The notes below the pieces were generated by a model that was not told where the DNA came from, ran no database searches, and was given only the letters and a program-made list of their open reading frames with translations. Position numbers and translations under genes: made by a program. A DNA stretch of 64,000 bases, taken from a virus. The DNA lies in the IMG/VR virus record IMGVR_UViG_3300010883_000010, positions 1 to 64,000 of that record; one strand, 5' to 3'. How positions within the stretch are numbered: position 1 is the first letter of the stretch; every line of letters starts with the position of its first letter. Of this stretch, positions 40,136 through 48,276 are shown in pieces.

Positions 40136-42130
40136 CTATTCTTCATAAGTACATGAACCATCATCAATTGTTGCTAAAGGATCAAAATTTAATGCTGTTG
40201 GGTCTGTACAACCGAATACGGCTTCTAAGAAGTGATCATCAGATTTAGATCTTGCTGCTATTGTCTTATCACTTCCGTCTTCAACGAATTCCTTATCCTG
40301 TGGACTTGCCTTCTTAATAAATTCCAATTCTACCTCTTCAACTATTAAATCATCTCTATCATCTAGTTGAGCTTTTGATTTTTTCGCTTCCCCAGATTCA
40401 ATAACGAACTCTTCTAATACTTTTTCTTCACCTAATACCTCTTCTACTTTTATAAGCTTTACATCTTGCTCTTCGTTTACATAAATAGCTTCTTCTGTTC
40501 TAACTGCACCTTCTATTTCAGCATCTTTCACAACTGGTTCTTCTGCAGGAAAAACTTTATCTAATACTATCTTATCTAGATCAGAATTAACTGCTGCATC
40601 TGCAGCAGATGGCAGAGCAGGTAGTTTTTTTGGATCCCCTAATTCTAATTTGTCAGAAGGAGGAAGTTTTATACTAGCTATATCATTAGCTGCCATATAA
40701 GCTTCTAATGTTACAATTTCTGAAATATATGCTTGTTTTTCTTTATGCCTTTCGTCTGCTTCTTCACCAATTAAACTAGTTATAGTATATACATGTTTAC
40801 CAGATAATACTTTATGTTCTTGAGCATCCGAATTCGGCCAGTTATATCTATATAAAATGTCGATTCCTTCACCTACTAATTTTCCTACTTTTGAAGTAGT
40901 CCATACATTAGCTCCAATTGTAAACGATTTAGCATATATTCTAGCTTGATGTGCAAATAATTGGATATTTCCATCCGATTCAGAAGCAAGTATATCTCCA
41001 AAATAATGAACAGTCGCCTCAAATATTCCATATCCAGAATAAGATTCCTCTATTACATTTTCTTGGCTTGGGTCAAGTTGAGCAATCAGACTTCTACCTT
41101 CAGTAAAATCATCCCTCATATGATTTACTCCTAAATAATTATTTAGCCATTCTAAATCACCTGATTGATCCTCATCTCCATCAACTAAGAATGTAATAAG
41201 ATTTAGTTTTTTCTTTTTTGCAACCATATTAATTGATTGCAATGCTACAGTTTGATGATTTATATTAAGAGCTTGGTTACCTGAAACATATGATATTTCT
41301 TGTTTACATTGCACAAACACCGTACTTGCTGCCTCCTTCATCGCGTCAGTAATAGTAATAGCTTCAGAAATAGATCCAATTACTGCACTTGGAAGTAATT
41401 CATCGTGATTAATAATTTTAGTAGCGATGTCATTCCAACACTCATTTTTTCTAGTTTTATAATGACCATCAAAGGCAGCATCTTCAGCATTACCTTCAAC
41501 GTCATTTCCAGCAAGCACATTAGCTGAAATATCTGCCAATATTTCAAGGCTATTAGCCATAGCTTGTATTGTTAATGCACCATCCTCATTCTTAATAATG
41601 GCATCATTAATATAATCAATTTCCAGCAATCTTTCTTTAACGTCATCATTAACAGGTAAAAGATCAAATTCATTTACCATTTTTTCTAATAACAATGTTA
41701 TAGCTCCCTCTTTTGTTTTACCAGAATCCATAATTATCGATATAACAGTTGAAACGGGACTAACTATAAGAGTTCCTATGGGTGCTTCTAATTCTCCAGT
41801 ATATTCAAAACCAGTAAATGTATCTATTCCTCCAGTCACTTTTAATTTTCCTATTGGCAAAGACTTAACTCTAAATTTTCCAAGTGTATTGGTAGTATAT
41901 GTTTCTCCAGACGCAATATCTGTAACTGTTGCTCCATGCAGAGGACCATCTAATGCTAATCCACCAATTCCACCGGCCGCGGATCCACCTACAGATCCAA
42001 CTTTGGAACCACTTTCTTTTTTAGCAGCTTCAACCAGTCTCCATCTTGCCTGCTCTGCCATTTGTGCATTTTCCCAGTCTTCACGTAGTCTTCTTTCCTC
42101 AGGTGATTCGTCTGTTCTCCATAATATCAT
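40136..42130 (-). CDS. Large virion-associated protein with C-terminal Cys motif
   Basis: 664 aa, from its own candidate late promoter. Residues about 45-70 are Gly-rich; about 60-125 form a beta-sandwich like carboxypeptidase-regulatory domains (GATVTDIASGETYTTNTLGKFRV). A mixed central part follows, then an acidic, disordered tail (about 500-620). The last about 25 residues carry FGCTDPTALNFDPLATIDDG and end DGSCTY, a two-Cys motif common in extracellular proteins of marine Bacteroidetes. Probably an exposed structural or adhesion protein; exact place in the virion unknown. Confidence 0.65.
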   Translation of the reverse strand: MILWRTDESPEERRLREDWENAQMAEQARWRLVEAAKKESGSKVGSVGGSAAGGIGGLALDGPLHGATVTDIASGETYTTNTLGKFRVKSLPIGKLKVTGGIDTFTGFEYTGELEAPIGTLIVSPVSTVISIIMDSGKTKEGAITLLLEKMVNEFDLLPVNDDVKERLLEIDYINDAIIKNEDGALTIQAMANSLEILADISANVLAGNDVEGNAEDAAFDGHYKTRKNECWNDIATKIINHDELLPSAVIGSISEAITITDAMKEAASTVFVQCKQEISYVSGNQALNINHQTVALQSINMVAKKKKLNLITFLVDGDEDQSGDLEWLNNYLGVNHMRDDFTEGRSLIAQLDPSQENVIEESYSGYGIFEATVHYFGDILASESDGNIQLFAHQARIYAKSFTIGANVWTTSKVGKLVGEGIDILYRYNWPNSDAQEHKVLSGKHVYTITSLIGEEADERHKEKQAYISEIVTLEAYMAANDIASIKLPPSDKLELGDPKKLPALPSAADAAVNSDLDKIVLDKVFPAEEPVVKDAEIEGAVRTEEAIYVNEEQDVKLIKVEEVLGEEKVLEEFVIESGEAKKSKAQLDDRDDLIVEEVELEFIKKASPQDKEFVEDGSDKTIAARSKSDDHFLEAVFGCTDPTALNFDPLATIDDGSCTYEE

Positions 42131-42144
42131 AATATAAGTATTAT

Positions 42145-42158
42145 TTTTATTTATTTAT
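42145..42158 (-). promoter_or_regulatory. Candidate late promoter, variant motif
   Basis: ATAAATAAATAAAA on the minus strand, ending 15 bases before the ATG at 42130; one-base variant of the common motif with the same spacing. Confidence 0.55.
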
Positions 42159-42222
42159 CACTACAAAAATACAAGAAAACCAAACCTATAACTATAAAAT
42201 TGGTATTAGGAGTAAAGGTATA

Positions 42223-43932
42223 CTATATATTATCTAGGTATATAGTGCTGGGCTTAAGAACTTCAAACTTCTGATCTTTGTATATTTTATTTCTAGCTTC
42301 GGAATGCCTTACTGAATATCCATCCAGGTCGTCTATTATATCCCATATTACAACCTTATCTTTTCCTTTAAGGTATCTCATCCCTCTTCCTATTGCTTGT
42401 CGTATAGTAATCTCTGCCTTAGTAGATTCGGCAAATATTATATTATGAACATTCTTAAGATCTATACCTGTCGCGAAAGTTCCATATGATGCAACTATCA
42501 CAACATCATTATATTTTTCCATATTTTCCTTAAATTCTTCTCTAAATGAGTTTTCAACTGTCCCGTCAATATAATAAGTTCTGTCATTCCACTCCTTTAT
42601 AGTATTACTTATATTGATACCATACTCATCTTTAACATTTGAAAAAAGAATTAAAGTATTTTTACCAAGCTTTTTAATTAAGGTACTTATAAAACCTAGC
42701 CGCTGTTTACTATCAAAAATTATTCCCTTTTCTATCTCAAGCATATTTTTACCAAAATCTTTAGGGTCATTGAATTGGCTTTTAATCTTATTTCTAAGTT
42801 CACTATCTCTTTGAACCTTTAAATATTCTGATACAGCAGGGTGATCTTCGTTATATTTTAAGTATACTTGTTTTATTTTTACGCTTGGAGAATATTTATT
42901 GTCCTGTAGAAATTTTGCATCCAACATCATCACTAGAGGTCCCATATTTTCTTGCATCTTAAAGAAGTCTGAGTATTCAACATCCATCTTTAAGGTTCCA
43001 GATAATCCCAGCTTATACTCCCATTCTTTACATGATTTTAATATATCTGAAATAGAGTCTCCTCTAGATTTATGCGCTTCATCTATACATACTACTTTAA
43101 AACTAGAACATAAGTCTAATATTTTTGCCCCACTAAGTTTCTTCTTTAATTTAGTTATTTCAGCCGCCCTCTTATCTTCATCTTCCTTCTTTACTCTCTT
43201 CTTTATTAATTTTTCTAATCTCTTGTCTATACATATTGGAATCATATTAATTAAACTTTGATATGTTGTAATTAATATATTGCATTCATTAAATTCCTCT
43301 AAGTTAAAATCATTATCAGATCCTCCTATTTTATGTATATTCCACTTCACCGTTCCATTATTATATTGATTAAATGCTTTAGCTGTTTGGTTAACTAATG
43401 TAATATTTGGCACAACAAGTAGAGCTTTTGATTCAGTGTTAGTTATATTATTATTATTTAAATAAGAACAAAAAGTATAGAATAAAGCAGTTTTACCTGC
43501 TGATGTTGCTAATTCTTGACAACAAAATTTATTTTTTAAAGCTCGATATGCACCTTCTTTTTGATAATCTCTTGGATAAAAAGGTTCCCCTTTATCCGTC
43601 TTTATTCCTTTAAATAAAATATCAACAAAATCCTCATATTCTTCTTTATTAAAGGACGGAGGAATTATGTTATCTATTCCATTAATTTTTACCTCTATTC
43701 CTGTTTTTTTAGAAAAACTGTATACCTCTTTCCATAATTCTATTTTAATTATCCCCTGTTTAGTTATAAAATGATCGAGGCCATCCCATATTCCTCTTTT
43801 TACAAGAATATTAAACTTAGCATCTTTGGATTTCTTTTGAAAATGTTTGAATATTGCTTTCTTTTCAGAATTAAGAGACCACTCTGAAACCTTTAAAAAT
43901 TTTTGGTTATCTGATATTTCTAAAGTTATCAT
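42223..43932 (-). CDS. uvsW: UvsW helicase (SF2)
   Basis: 569 aa (T4 UvsW 587). Unwinds branched DNA and R-loops and shifts the phage from origin- to recombination-dependent replication. After an N-terminal domain, SF2 motifs appear: YPRDYQKEGAYRALKN (Q-like), ELATSAGKTAL (motif I, Walker A), CIDEAHKSRG (II, DEAH), LGLSGTLK (III), GTFATGIDLKNVHNII (V) and RQAIGRGMRY (VI). UvsY lies immediately upstream (8-base gap), as in T4. Confidence 0.93.
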   Translation of the reverse strand: MITLEISDNQKFLKVSEWSLNSEKKAIFKHFQKKSKDAKFNILVKRGIWDGLDHFITKQGIIKIELWKEVYSFSKKTGIEVKINGIDNIIPPSFNKEEYEDFVDILFKGIKTDKGEPFYPRDYQKEGAYRALKNKFCCQELATSAGKTALFYTFCSYLNNNNITNTESKALLVVPNITLVNQTAKAFNQYNNGTVKWNIHKIGGSDNDFNLEEFNECNILITTYQSLINMIPICIDKRLEKLIKKRVKKEDEDKRAAEITKLKKKLSGAKILDLCSSFKVVCIDEAHKSRGDSISDILKSCKEWEYKLGLSGTLKMDVEYSDFFKMQENMGPLVMMLDAKFLQDNKYSPSVKIKQVYLKYNEDHPAVSEYLKVQRDSELRNKIKSQFNDPKDFGKNMLEIEKGIIFDSKQRLGFISTLIKKLGKNTLILFSNVKDEYGINISNTIKEWNDRTYYIDGTVENSFREEFKENMEKYNDVVIVASYGTFATGIDLKNVHNIIFAESTKAEITIRQAIGRGMRYLKGKDKVVIWDIIDDLDGYSVRHSEARNKIYKDQKFEVLKPSTIYLDNI

Positions 43933-43939
43933 ATATCAT

Positions 43940-44368
43940 TTATATACCTAGAGTTTTTTCTATTTCTACTCTAGTCTTTATTCCAAACAGTACATTATCT
44001 ACTGTCTTAATAGTATCTGTAAAAAAGGATATTTGATTTTCAATTAAGTCTAGTGACTCTTTTGTATCAGCGGTTTTTCCATCAATTATAGCATTCTTCT
44101 CATTGTACTGGTATCGCTGTTGTAGATTTGTAGATATTTGTTCCATATGTCTACTTCTTTCAGATCTATACTTTTTACGTAAAATAGAAGAGTGTTCCAA
44201 TAATGTATGGCTATCTTCTAATAGTCTTTGTCTTAAGGATAACATTAGAATTTGTACGTCCTTCAAATTTTTAAAATTTCCCATAGTTTCGACACAATTA
44301 AGTATCTCAAGCGAAATCTCTTCTCTTTTTTTCTTAAAGGATGCTGAAATTTGATCTATTTTTGACAT
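43940..44368 (-). CDS. uvsY: UvsY-like recombination mediator
   Basis: 142 aa (T4 UvsY 137). It loads UvsX onto gp32-coated ssDNA. Despite low identity the pattern matches UvsY: LLEHSSILRKKYRSE (T4 has LNKHSSIKKEM), RYQYNEKNAIIDGKTAD (T4 RYEKSEMKTVLSADK), and a last helix with the spacing DNVLFGIKTRVEIEK (T4 DAIKSRGFAIKHI). Helical throughout. Its place next to uvsW is the T4 order. Confidence 0.78.
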   Translation of the reverse strand: MSKIDQISASFKKKREEISLEILNCVETMGNFKNLKDVQILMLSLRQRLLEDSHTLLEHSSILRKKYRSERSRHMEQISTNLQQRYQYNEKNAIIDGKTADTKESLDLIENQISFFTDTIKTVDNVLFGIKTRVEIEKTLGI

Positions 44369-44433
44369 GAAATAAATATTTTAAATATTTTACTCACGTT
44401 TATGATAGGGTTTTTAGAAATTATGATAAAATA

Positions 44434-44697
44434 TTATATTTCTTCTTCCTCTGAGTCATCTGGTTTAGTTGATTTATTTGGCGCCCATCTTTCAGCTCCA
44501 ACAATTCCTAATCCAGCAATAACTATATACATCACAGAAGAAAATATAAATTCTTCTATTGTAAAATCAAAAAATAAGTTCGCAAAGAATCCAATTATTA
44601 CCAAAACAAATGATAATAAGGTTATCAATCTTTTAGATGATATCTTAGATCCATCCGATAGTAAATCGTTCATGAAATTTTTCTTTTTTCTAGCCAT
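44434..44697 (-). CDS. Small two-TM protein, holin candidate
   Basis: 87 aa. Polar N-terminus with SDGSKISSKRLITLLSF, two hydrophobic segments (LITLLSFVLVIIGFFANLFF, about 24-43; FIFSSVMYIVIAGLGIVG, about 50-67), then GAERWAPN and an acidic tail. The SSKR-TM-TM-GAE layout recurs in small phage membrane proteins sometimes called holins. Late position next to uvsY. The one at 4518 is a competing holin candidate. Confidence 0.6.
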   Translation of the reverse strand: MARKKKNFMNDLLSDGSKISSKRLITLLSFVLVIIGFFANLFFDFTIEEFIFSSVMYIVIAGLGIVGAERWAPNKSTKPDDSEEEEI

Positions 44698-44718
44698 TTT
44701 GTGTTGTGTTTTTTTAAT

Positions 44719-45201
44719 TTAGTTAATTAATCTATAATATGTAGATTCAAACTTATAGTAATCATCTCCTCCGATATCATCTGGAGTTCTACTTGTTATT
44801 ATTTCTCCGCCATATTCCATGGATTCTCCTCCAGCATAAAGAGTAGATTCGGCTTGTCCCATTTTTCCGACAATTATTCTTTTAATATCGTAGTTTTTAA
44901 TCAATGATTTAACTTTATCTATTAATTTATCACTTTCTTCAAATATAAAAAGACTAGGATACTTATTTACTTTTAATTTTCCTTCACCATCACCTAGATA
45001 ATATCTTTGCTTAACATATGATTCGTCATATACTTCATTTTCTATACATAAGTCCCTAGACTCTGAATCATTAAAGTCAATTATAATATAAGGCAAGCGA
45101 GATTGAAATCTATCTCTAAGGTCCGACCATCCCTTAGAACTTCCAGTATCAGATCCTTCCCCATCTACATAGTCCTCGAAGAGTTTTAAATATTTAGTCA
45201 C
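44719..45201 (-). CDS. Hypothetical protein, start set at GTG 45201
   Basis: 160 aa from GTG 45201. A longer reading from TTG 45231 would run through the late promoter motif at 45217-45228; the GTG lies 16 bases after the motif, matching the 14-17 bases seen at other late genes, so it is preferred. Not recognised: acidic, alpha/beta, with SRLPYIIIDFNDSESRDLCIE and IKRIIVGKMGQAEST strands. First gene of the minus run that includes the holin candidate, UvsY and UvsW. Confidence 0.6.
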   Translation of the reverse strand: MTKYLKLFEDYVDGEGSDTGSSKGWSDLRDRFQSRLPYIIIDFNDSESRDLCIENEVYDESYVKQRYYLGDGEGKLKVNKYPSLFIFEESDKLIDKVKSLIKNYDIKRIIVGKMGQAESTLYAGGESMEYGGEIITSRTPDDIGGDDYYKFESTYYRLIN

Positions 45202-45216
45202 TATTTCTTGAAACTT

Positions 45217-45228
45217 TTTATTATTTAT
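45217..45228 (-). promoter_or_regulatory. Candidate late promoter for 45201-42223 run
   Basis: ATAAATAATAAA on the minus strand (with G before it, reading GATAAATAATAAA). One of the five exact copies. Confidence 0.6.
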
Positions 45229-45245
45229 CAATAAAATATTATTGA
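45228..45245. promoter_or_regulatory. Inverted repeat, candidate operator in divergent gap
   Basis: TCAATAA-AATA-TTATTGA: perfect 7-bp arms with a 4-base spacer, adjacent to the late promoter and 12 bases before the + strand kinase gene. A/T-rich, so chance is possible. Confidence 0.35.
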
Positions 45246-45257
45246 AATCTAATTAAT

Positions 45258-45854
45258 ATGATAGTTTTAATCGAAGGACCCAGGGGAGCTGGCAAATCAC
45301 ATCTAGTAAATAATTTCTTCAAAGGAAATAATAATCAAAATATTTTATACTATAAGTTTGCTTTTTCTGATTATATCAAAAAATTACGAATAGAAGATCA
45401 TGAATCTGGTCCAGGGGTACATTATTTTAGTATATCTAATATATTAACAATACTTGGAATATCATCAACTTTCTTTAAAGATAAATGTATAGTATTCGAT
45501 AGATCAATATTCTCAGCTTACGTTTGGTCAATATATAGAAAAAGAATGGGAAAGGATAGGTTGATTAGTGAATTCGATAAAATATTAAAAGATATTGAGT
45601 ATAATAATTGTAAACTGATATATTTAACTAGAGATAGCTCGATATCTAGCATATCTAGGACGAAAGAAGATGTATTTAGTGAATATGAAAACTATTCAGA
45701 AGAAAAGTTAATATTTGATATGGTACTATCTAAATTTAAGAATCACACATCGGATAAAAATAGAAATAATGAATTTTTTGAATTTGTAAATAAATTTGAT
45801 CAAGATAGTGAAGAAGAATTTAATCGTTTATTAAAAAATATCACAGATAAATAA
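45258..45854 (+). CDS. P-loop deoxynucleoside/dNMP kinase-like protein
   Basis: 198 aa. Walker A IEGPRGAGKSHLV (about 5-17); the lid-proximal DRSIFSAYVWS (about 79-89) matches the DRS/DRxxxS motif of thymidylate and deoxynucleoside kinases; LIYLTRDSS follows as the third strand. In T4 the dNMP kinase gp1 phosphorylates modified dCMP; this protein could serve that step for a gp42-like pathway, but the sequence does not show the substrate. Confidence 0.68.
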   Translation: MIVLIEGPRGAGKSHLVNNFFKGNNNQNILYYKFAFSDYIKKLRIEDHESGPGVHYFSISNILTILGISSTFFKDKCIVFDRSIFSAYVWSIYRKRMGKDRLISEFDKILKDIEYNNCKLIYLTRDSSISSISRTKEDVFSEYENYSEEKLIFDMVLSKFKNHTSDKNRNNEFFEFVNKFDQDSEEEFNRLLKNITDK

Positions 45855-45872
45855 TAAAAAATCTTACGTATA

Positions 45873-46406
45873 GTGAAAAATCGTGTAAATAAATTTAAAG
45901 ATTATGAGCATCTTAATGAGGATGATGGTAAACAAACTCCTCTGCGAGGATATACCGCATCTGTTATGATATCAAGAATAGAGCAATTAATGGAAGTTAT
46001 GCCAGACCGAATTAAGTTTGGAGTTCCGGCGGATATTAAAGGATATTCTACGTCATATAGAGATGCAAATGGTGCTATTCAAAAAATTATGGACATAAGC
46101 CATTACTATTCTGGAAAAGGAGAAGATGTTTCTTTCTACTGTTGGAATGTTAGCTACTCAGGAAGCTGGGATGCAACCAAAGGACTAAGAGCTAAAATTG
46201 ATGAATTTGGCGGATTTGGTAGAGAACAAAATATGAATCTAAAAAAAGTAGTTGAATATTTTGGAGATAATACTGAGGATGCTGATAACGTGAGAAGTCT
46301 ATCAATATCTATAGATACTATGTCAATTAGAAAAGCAACAAATAAACAATCAGAAGCAGAAGAGACTCCACCATCTAGAGAACCTATTGAAGATAGTGAA
46401 GTTTAA
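45873..46406 (+). CDS. Hypothetical protein with capsid-targeting-like N-terminus
   Basis: 177 aa, start GTG 45873. The N-terminus KNRVNKFKDYEHLNE fits the same pattern (basic start, spaced aromatics, then LxE) as other proteins here and as T4 capsid-targeting sequences. The body is mixed alpha/beta (GEDVSFYCWNVSYSGSWDATKG) and not recognised. The acidic tail is likely disordered. Packaging into the head with processing by the gp21-type protease is inferred. Confidence 0.55.
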   Translation: MKNRVNKFKDYEHLNEDDGKQTPLRGYTASVMISRIEQLMEVMPDRIKFGVPADIKGYSTSYRDANGAIQKIMDISHYYSGKGEDVSFYCWNVSYSGSWDATKGLRAKIDEFGGFGREQNMNLKKVVEYFGDNTEDADNVRSLSISIDTMSIRKATNKQSEAEETPPSREPIEDSEV

Positions 46407-46427
46407 TATTTAAATATTAACGCGAAC

Positions 46428-48227
46428 ATGGCTGGAATAAATCATTTAAAGCAAATAAAAGAAAGGAAAGGAGACGACTTTTTAAATAGTCTACTTAATA
46501 ATTATGTTATCATTAATAAGAAAACAGACGGCACTTTCTTTGGTATGAAGAAGGATAAAGATACTGATTCCTTTAAATACTATAAAAAAGCTGGAGAAAT
46601 TACTTATGTCGATAGAATGTTAATGAAATATTATAATCCGGCAATATCACACTTTGAAAAGCTAGATAAAGATAAAAAACAAAGAATCCCTTCTAATTTC
46701 TATTTTGGATTTGAATATATGACTAAAAAAGATTCTAATTCTAATAATAGAATAGTATTATCATATATTCATAGATTAGATGACGAAGGAAAACCTATTG
46801 AAACATTTCAAACTAAGCAAGACTTAGAAAAGTGGGCATATTATTTAGGGGTAGATAATCCTCCAATATTATTCGAAGGAATGCTAGATGATAGTCAAAA
46901 GACTAAAATACTAGAATTTGTATACTCGCCATATGAAGAATTAGTAGAAAAATTTAAAACTACGTCATTTAGTAAATATATTATTTCTATGTTATCGGAA
47001 GATCACGAAGATTCAAAGTCTGATACTGAAGATTTAGATATAAGTAGTATTATATTTAGATTTTATGATGAAAATGATGAAAACCCAAAGCAATCTGCCT
47101 TTTTAGCTAAAATAGTAGATCCCTTATTTCAAGAATCTAATAAGTCAAATAAGCAAGAAAATCCTAAAAAATCAAGTGACTATATTTGGTTAATTGTAAT
47201 TGATTTAATGAATCATATAGAGATGTTTAGTGAGGATGATCTAAAAAACATGTGCGGCGATACTGAGTCATATGACTCTAAGTATATCGGATTAATTAAC
47301 GGCATATTTAAAGAATTTATATCGACTTATGAATATAAGTATGATGGATTGGTTCTAGATATTCCAGAATACCTAAAAAGAGAAGAATTTGATGTAGATT
47401 ATAGCTTAATAAATGATGCGAAAGTAACAGATCTAATTAAAGAAAATTCTACGTATCGAGAAATATATCGTATTCTAATAAACTTCTTTAGAAAAGTAAG
47501 AAGGAAATCATCAGCTCCCTTTTTTAATGAAGAGCTAATAGCTCAATTAAACATACAAGTTGGTAAAATAAAAAGAATTGTAATGGGAGACGTGTTATAT
47601 GAGGGACTATTTCCGTCATTTAACGAATATATTGGAGCAGATATCAATGACCATATATATGTTGGGGAGCATGAAAATTTTATAAAGACTAAAAATAAAA
47701 AAATAGAACCAATAAAGGTAAACTTATTAATTGGCAAATTTCAACCAATTAATAACGGACATATTAAAGCGGCAGAAAGCCTACTTAATAAAAATAACCA
47801 TCCTTGTATATTTGTTTCTGTTATGAATACGCCGAACCCAATATTTAGTGAAAAATCAGTAAATATTATGCTTAAAAAGGTTCAACAGGAATATTCTAAC
47901 GTTATAAAAGACGTTAAAATAGTAAAAGATTCATCAATAAAGAATATATTGAAGTCAATTATGCCAGAATACGAGCCTATCTTATGGGCATCGGGCTCAT
48001 CTAAGATAAAGGACTATGCTTTACAATTAGAATATATTAAAAACAAAGATATCCCATTAAGGATATCCAATAGTTTAAGATTAATTGAAATTCCATCCTA
48101 TTATAAATCTAAGGATGTAATATCTGCAATTAATAGCTTAGATTTTAATAAATTCAAAGAAATGGTACCAAAAAGCATAGCTTCAGAGTTTTTTAACCTA
48201 CAACGGGAAATGGAAAGCAATAGGTAA
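46428..48227 (+). CDS. RNA-ligase-like domain fused to NMN-adenylyltransferase-like domain
   Basis: 599 aa. The N-terminal part has covalent nucleotidyltransferase marks: motif I KTDG (Lys32), FYFGFEYM around Glu96 (motif III), SSIIFRF near 206-212 (motif IV position) and FLAKIVDP with Lys228 (motif V). These spacings closely follow T4 Rnl2 (35, 99, 204, 225/227). Residues about 430-560 form a HIGH-type nucleotidyltransferase: LIGKFQPINNGH (434-445), as in NadR/NMNAT proteins, with a later ISNSLR segment. The fusion suggests linked NAD or RNA-end chemistry; activity is unproven. Similar phage proteins are usually filed as DUF6267. Confidence 0.7.
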   Translation: MAGINHLKQIKERKGDDFLNSLLNNYVIINKKTDGTFFGMKKDKDTDSFKYYKKAGEITYVDRMLMKYYNPAISHFEKLDKDKKQRIPSNFYFGFEYMTKKDSNSNNRIVLSYIHRLDDEGKPIETFQTKQDLEKWAYYLGVDNPPILFEGMLDDSQKTKILEFVYSPYEELVEKFKTTSFSKYIISMLSEDHEDSKSDTEDLDISSIIFRFYDENDENPKQSAFLAKIVDPLFQESNKSNKQENPKKSSDYIWLIVIDLMNHIEMFSEDDLKNMCGDTESYDSKYIGLINGIFKEFISTYEYKYDGLVLDIPEYLKREEFDVDYSLINDAKVTDLIKENSTYREIYRILINFFRKVRRKSSAPFFNEELIAQLNIQVGKIKRIVMGDVLYEGLFPSFNEYIGADINDHIYVGEHENFIKTKNKKIEPIKVNLLIGKFQPINNGHIKAAESLLNKNNHPCIFVSVMNTPNPIFSEKSVNIMLKKVQQEYSNVIKDVKIVKDSSIKNILKSIMPEYEPILWASGSSKIKDYALQLEYIKNKDIPLRISNSLRLIEIPSYYKSKDVISAINSLDFNKFKEMVPKSIASEFFNLQREMESNR

Positions 48228-48276
48228 TAATTAAAACCTGGCGCTTCTTAATGATATAATATAACAAAAATACTTT

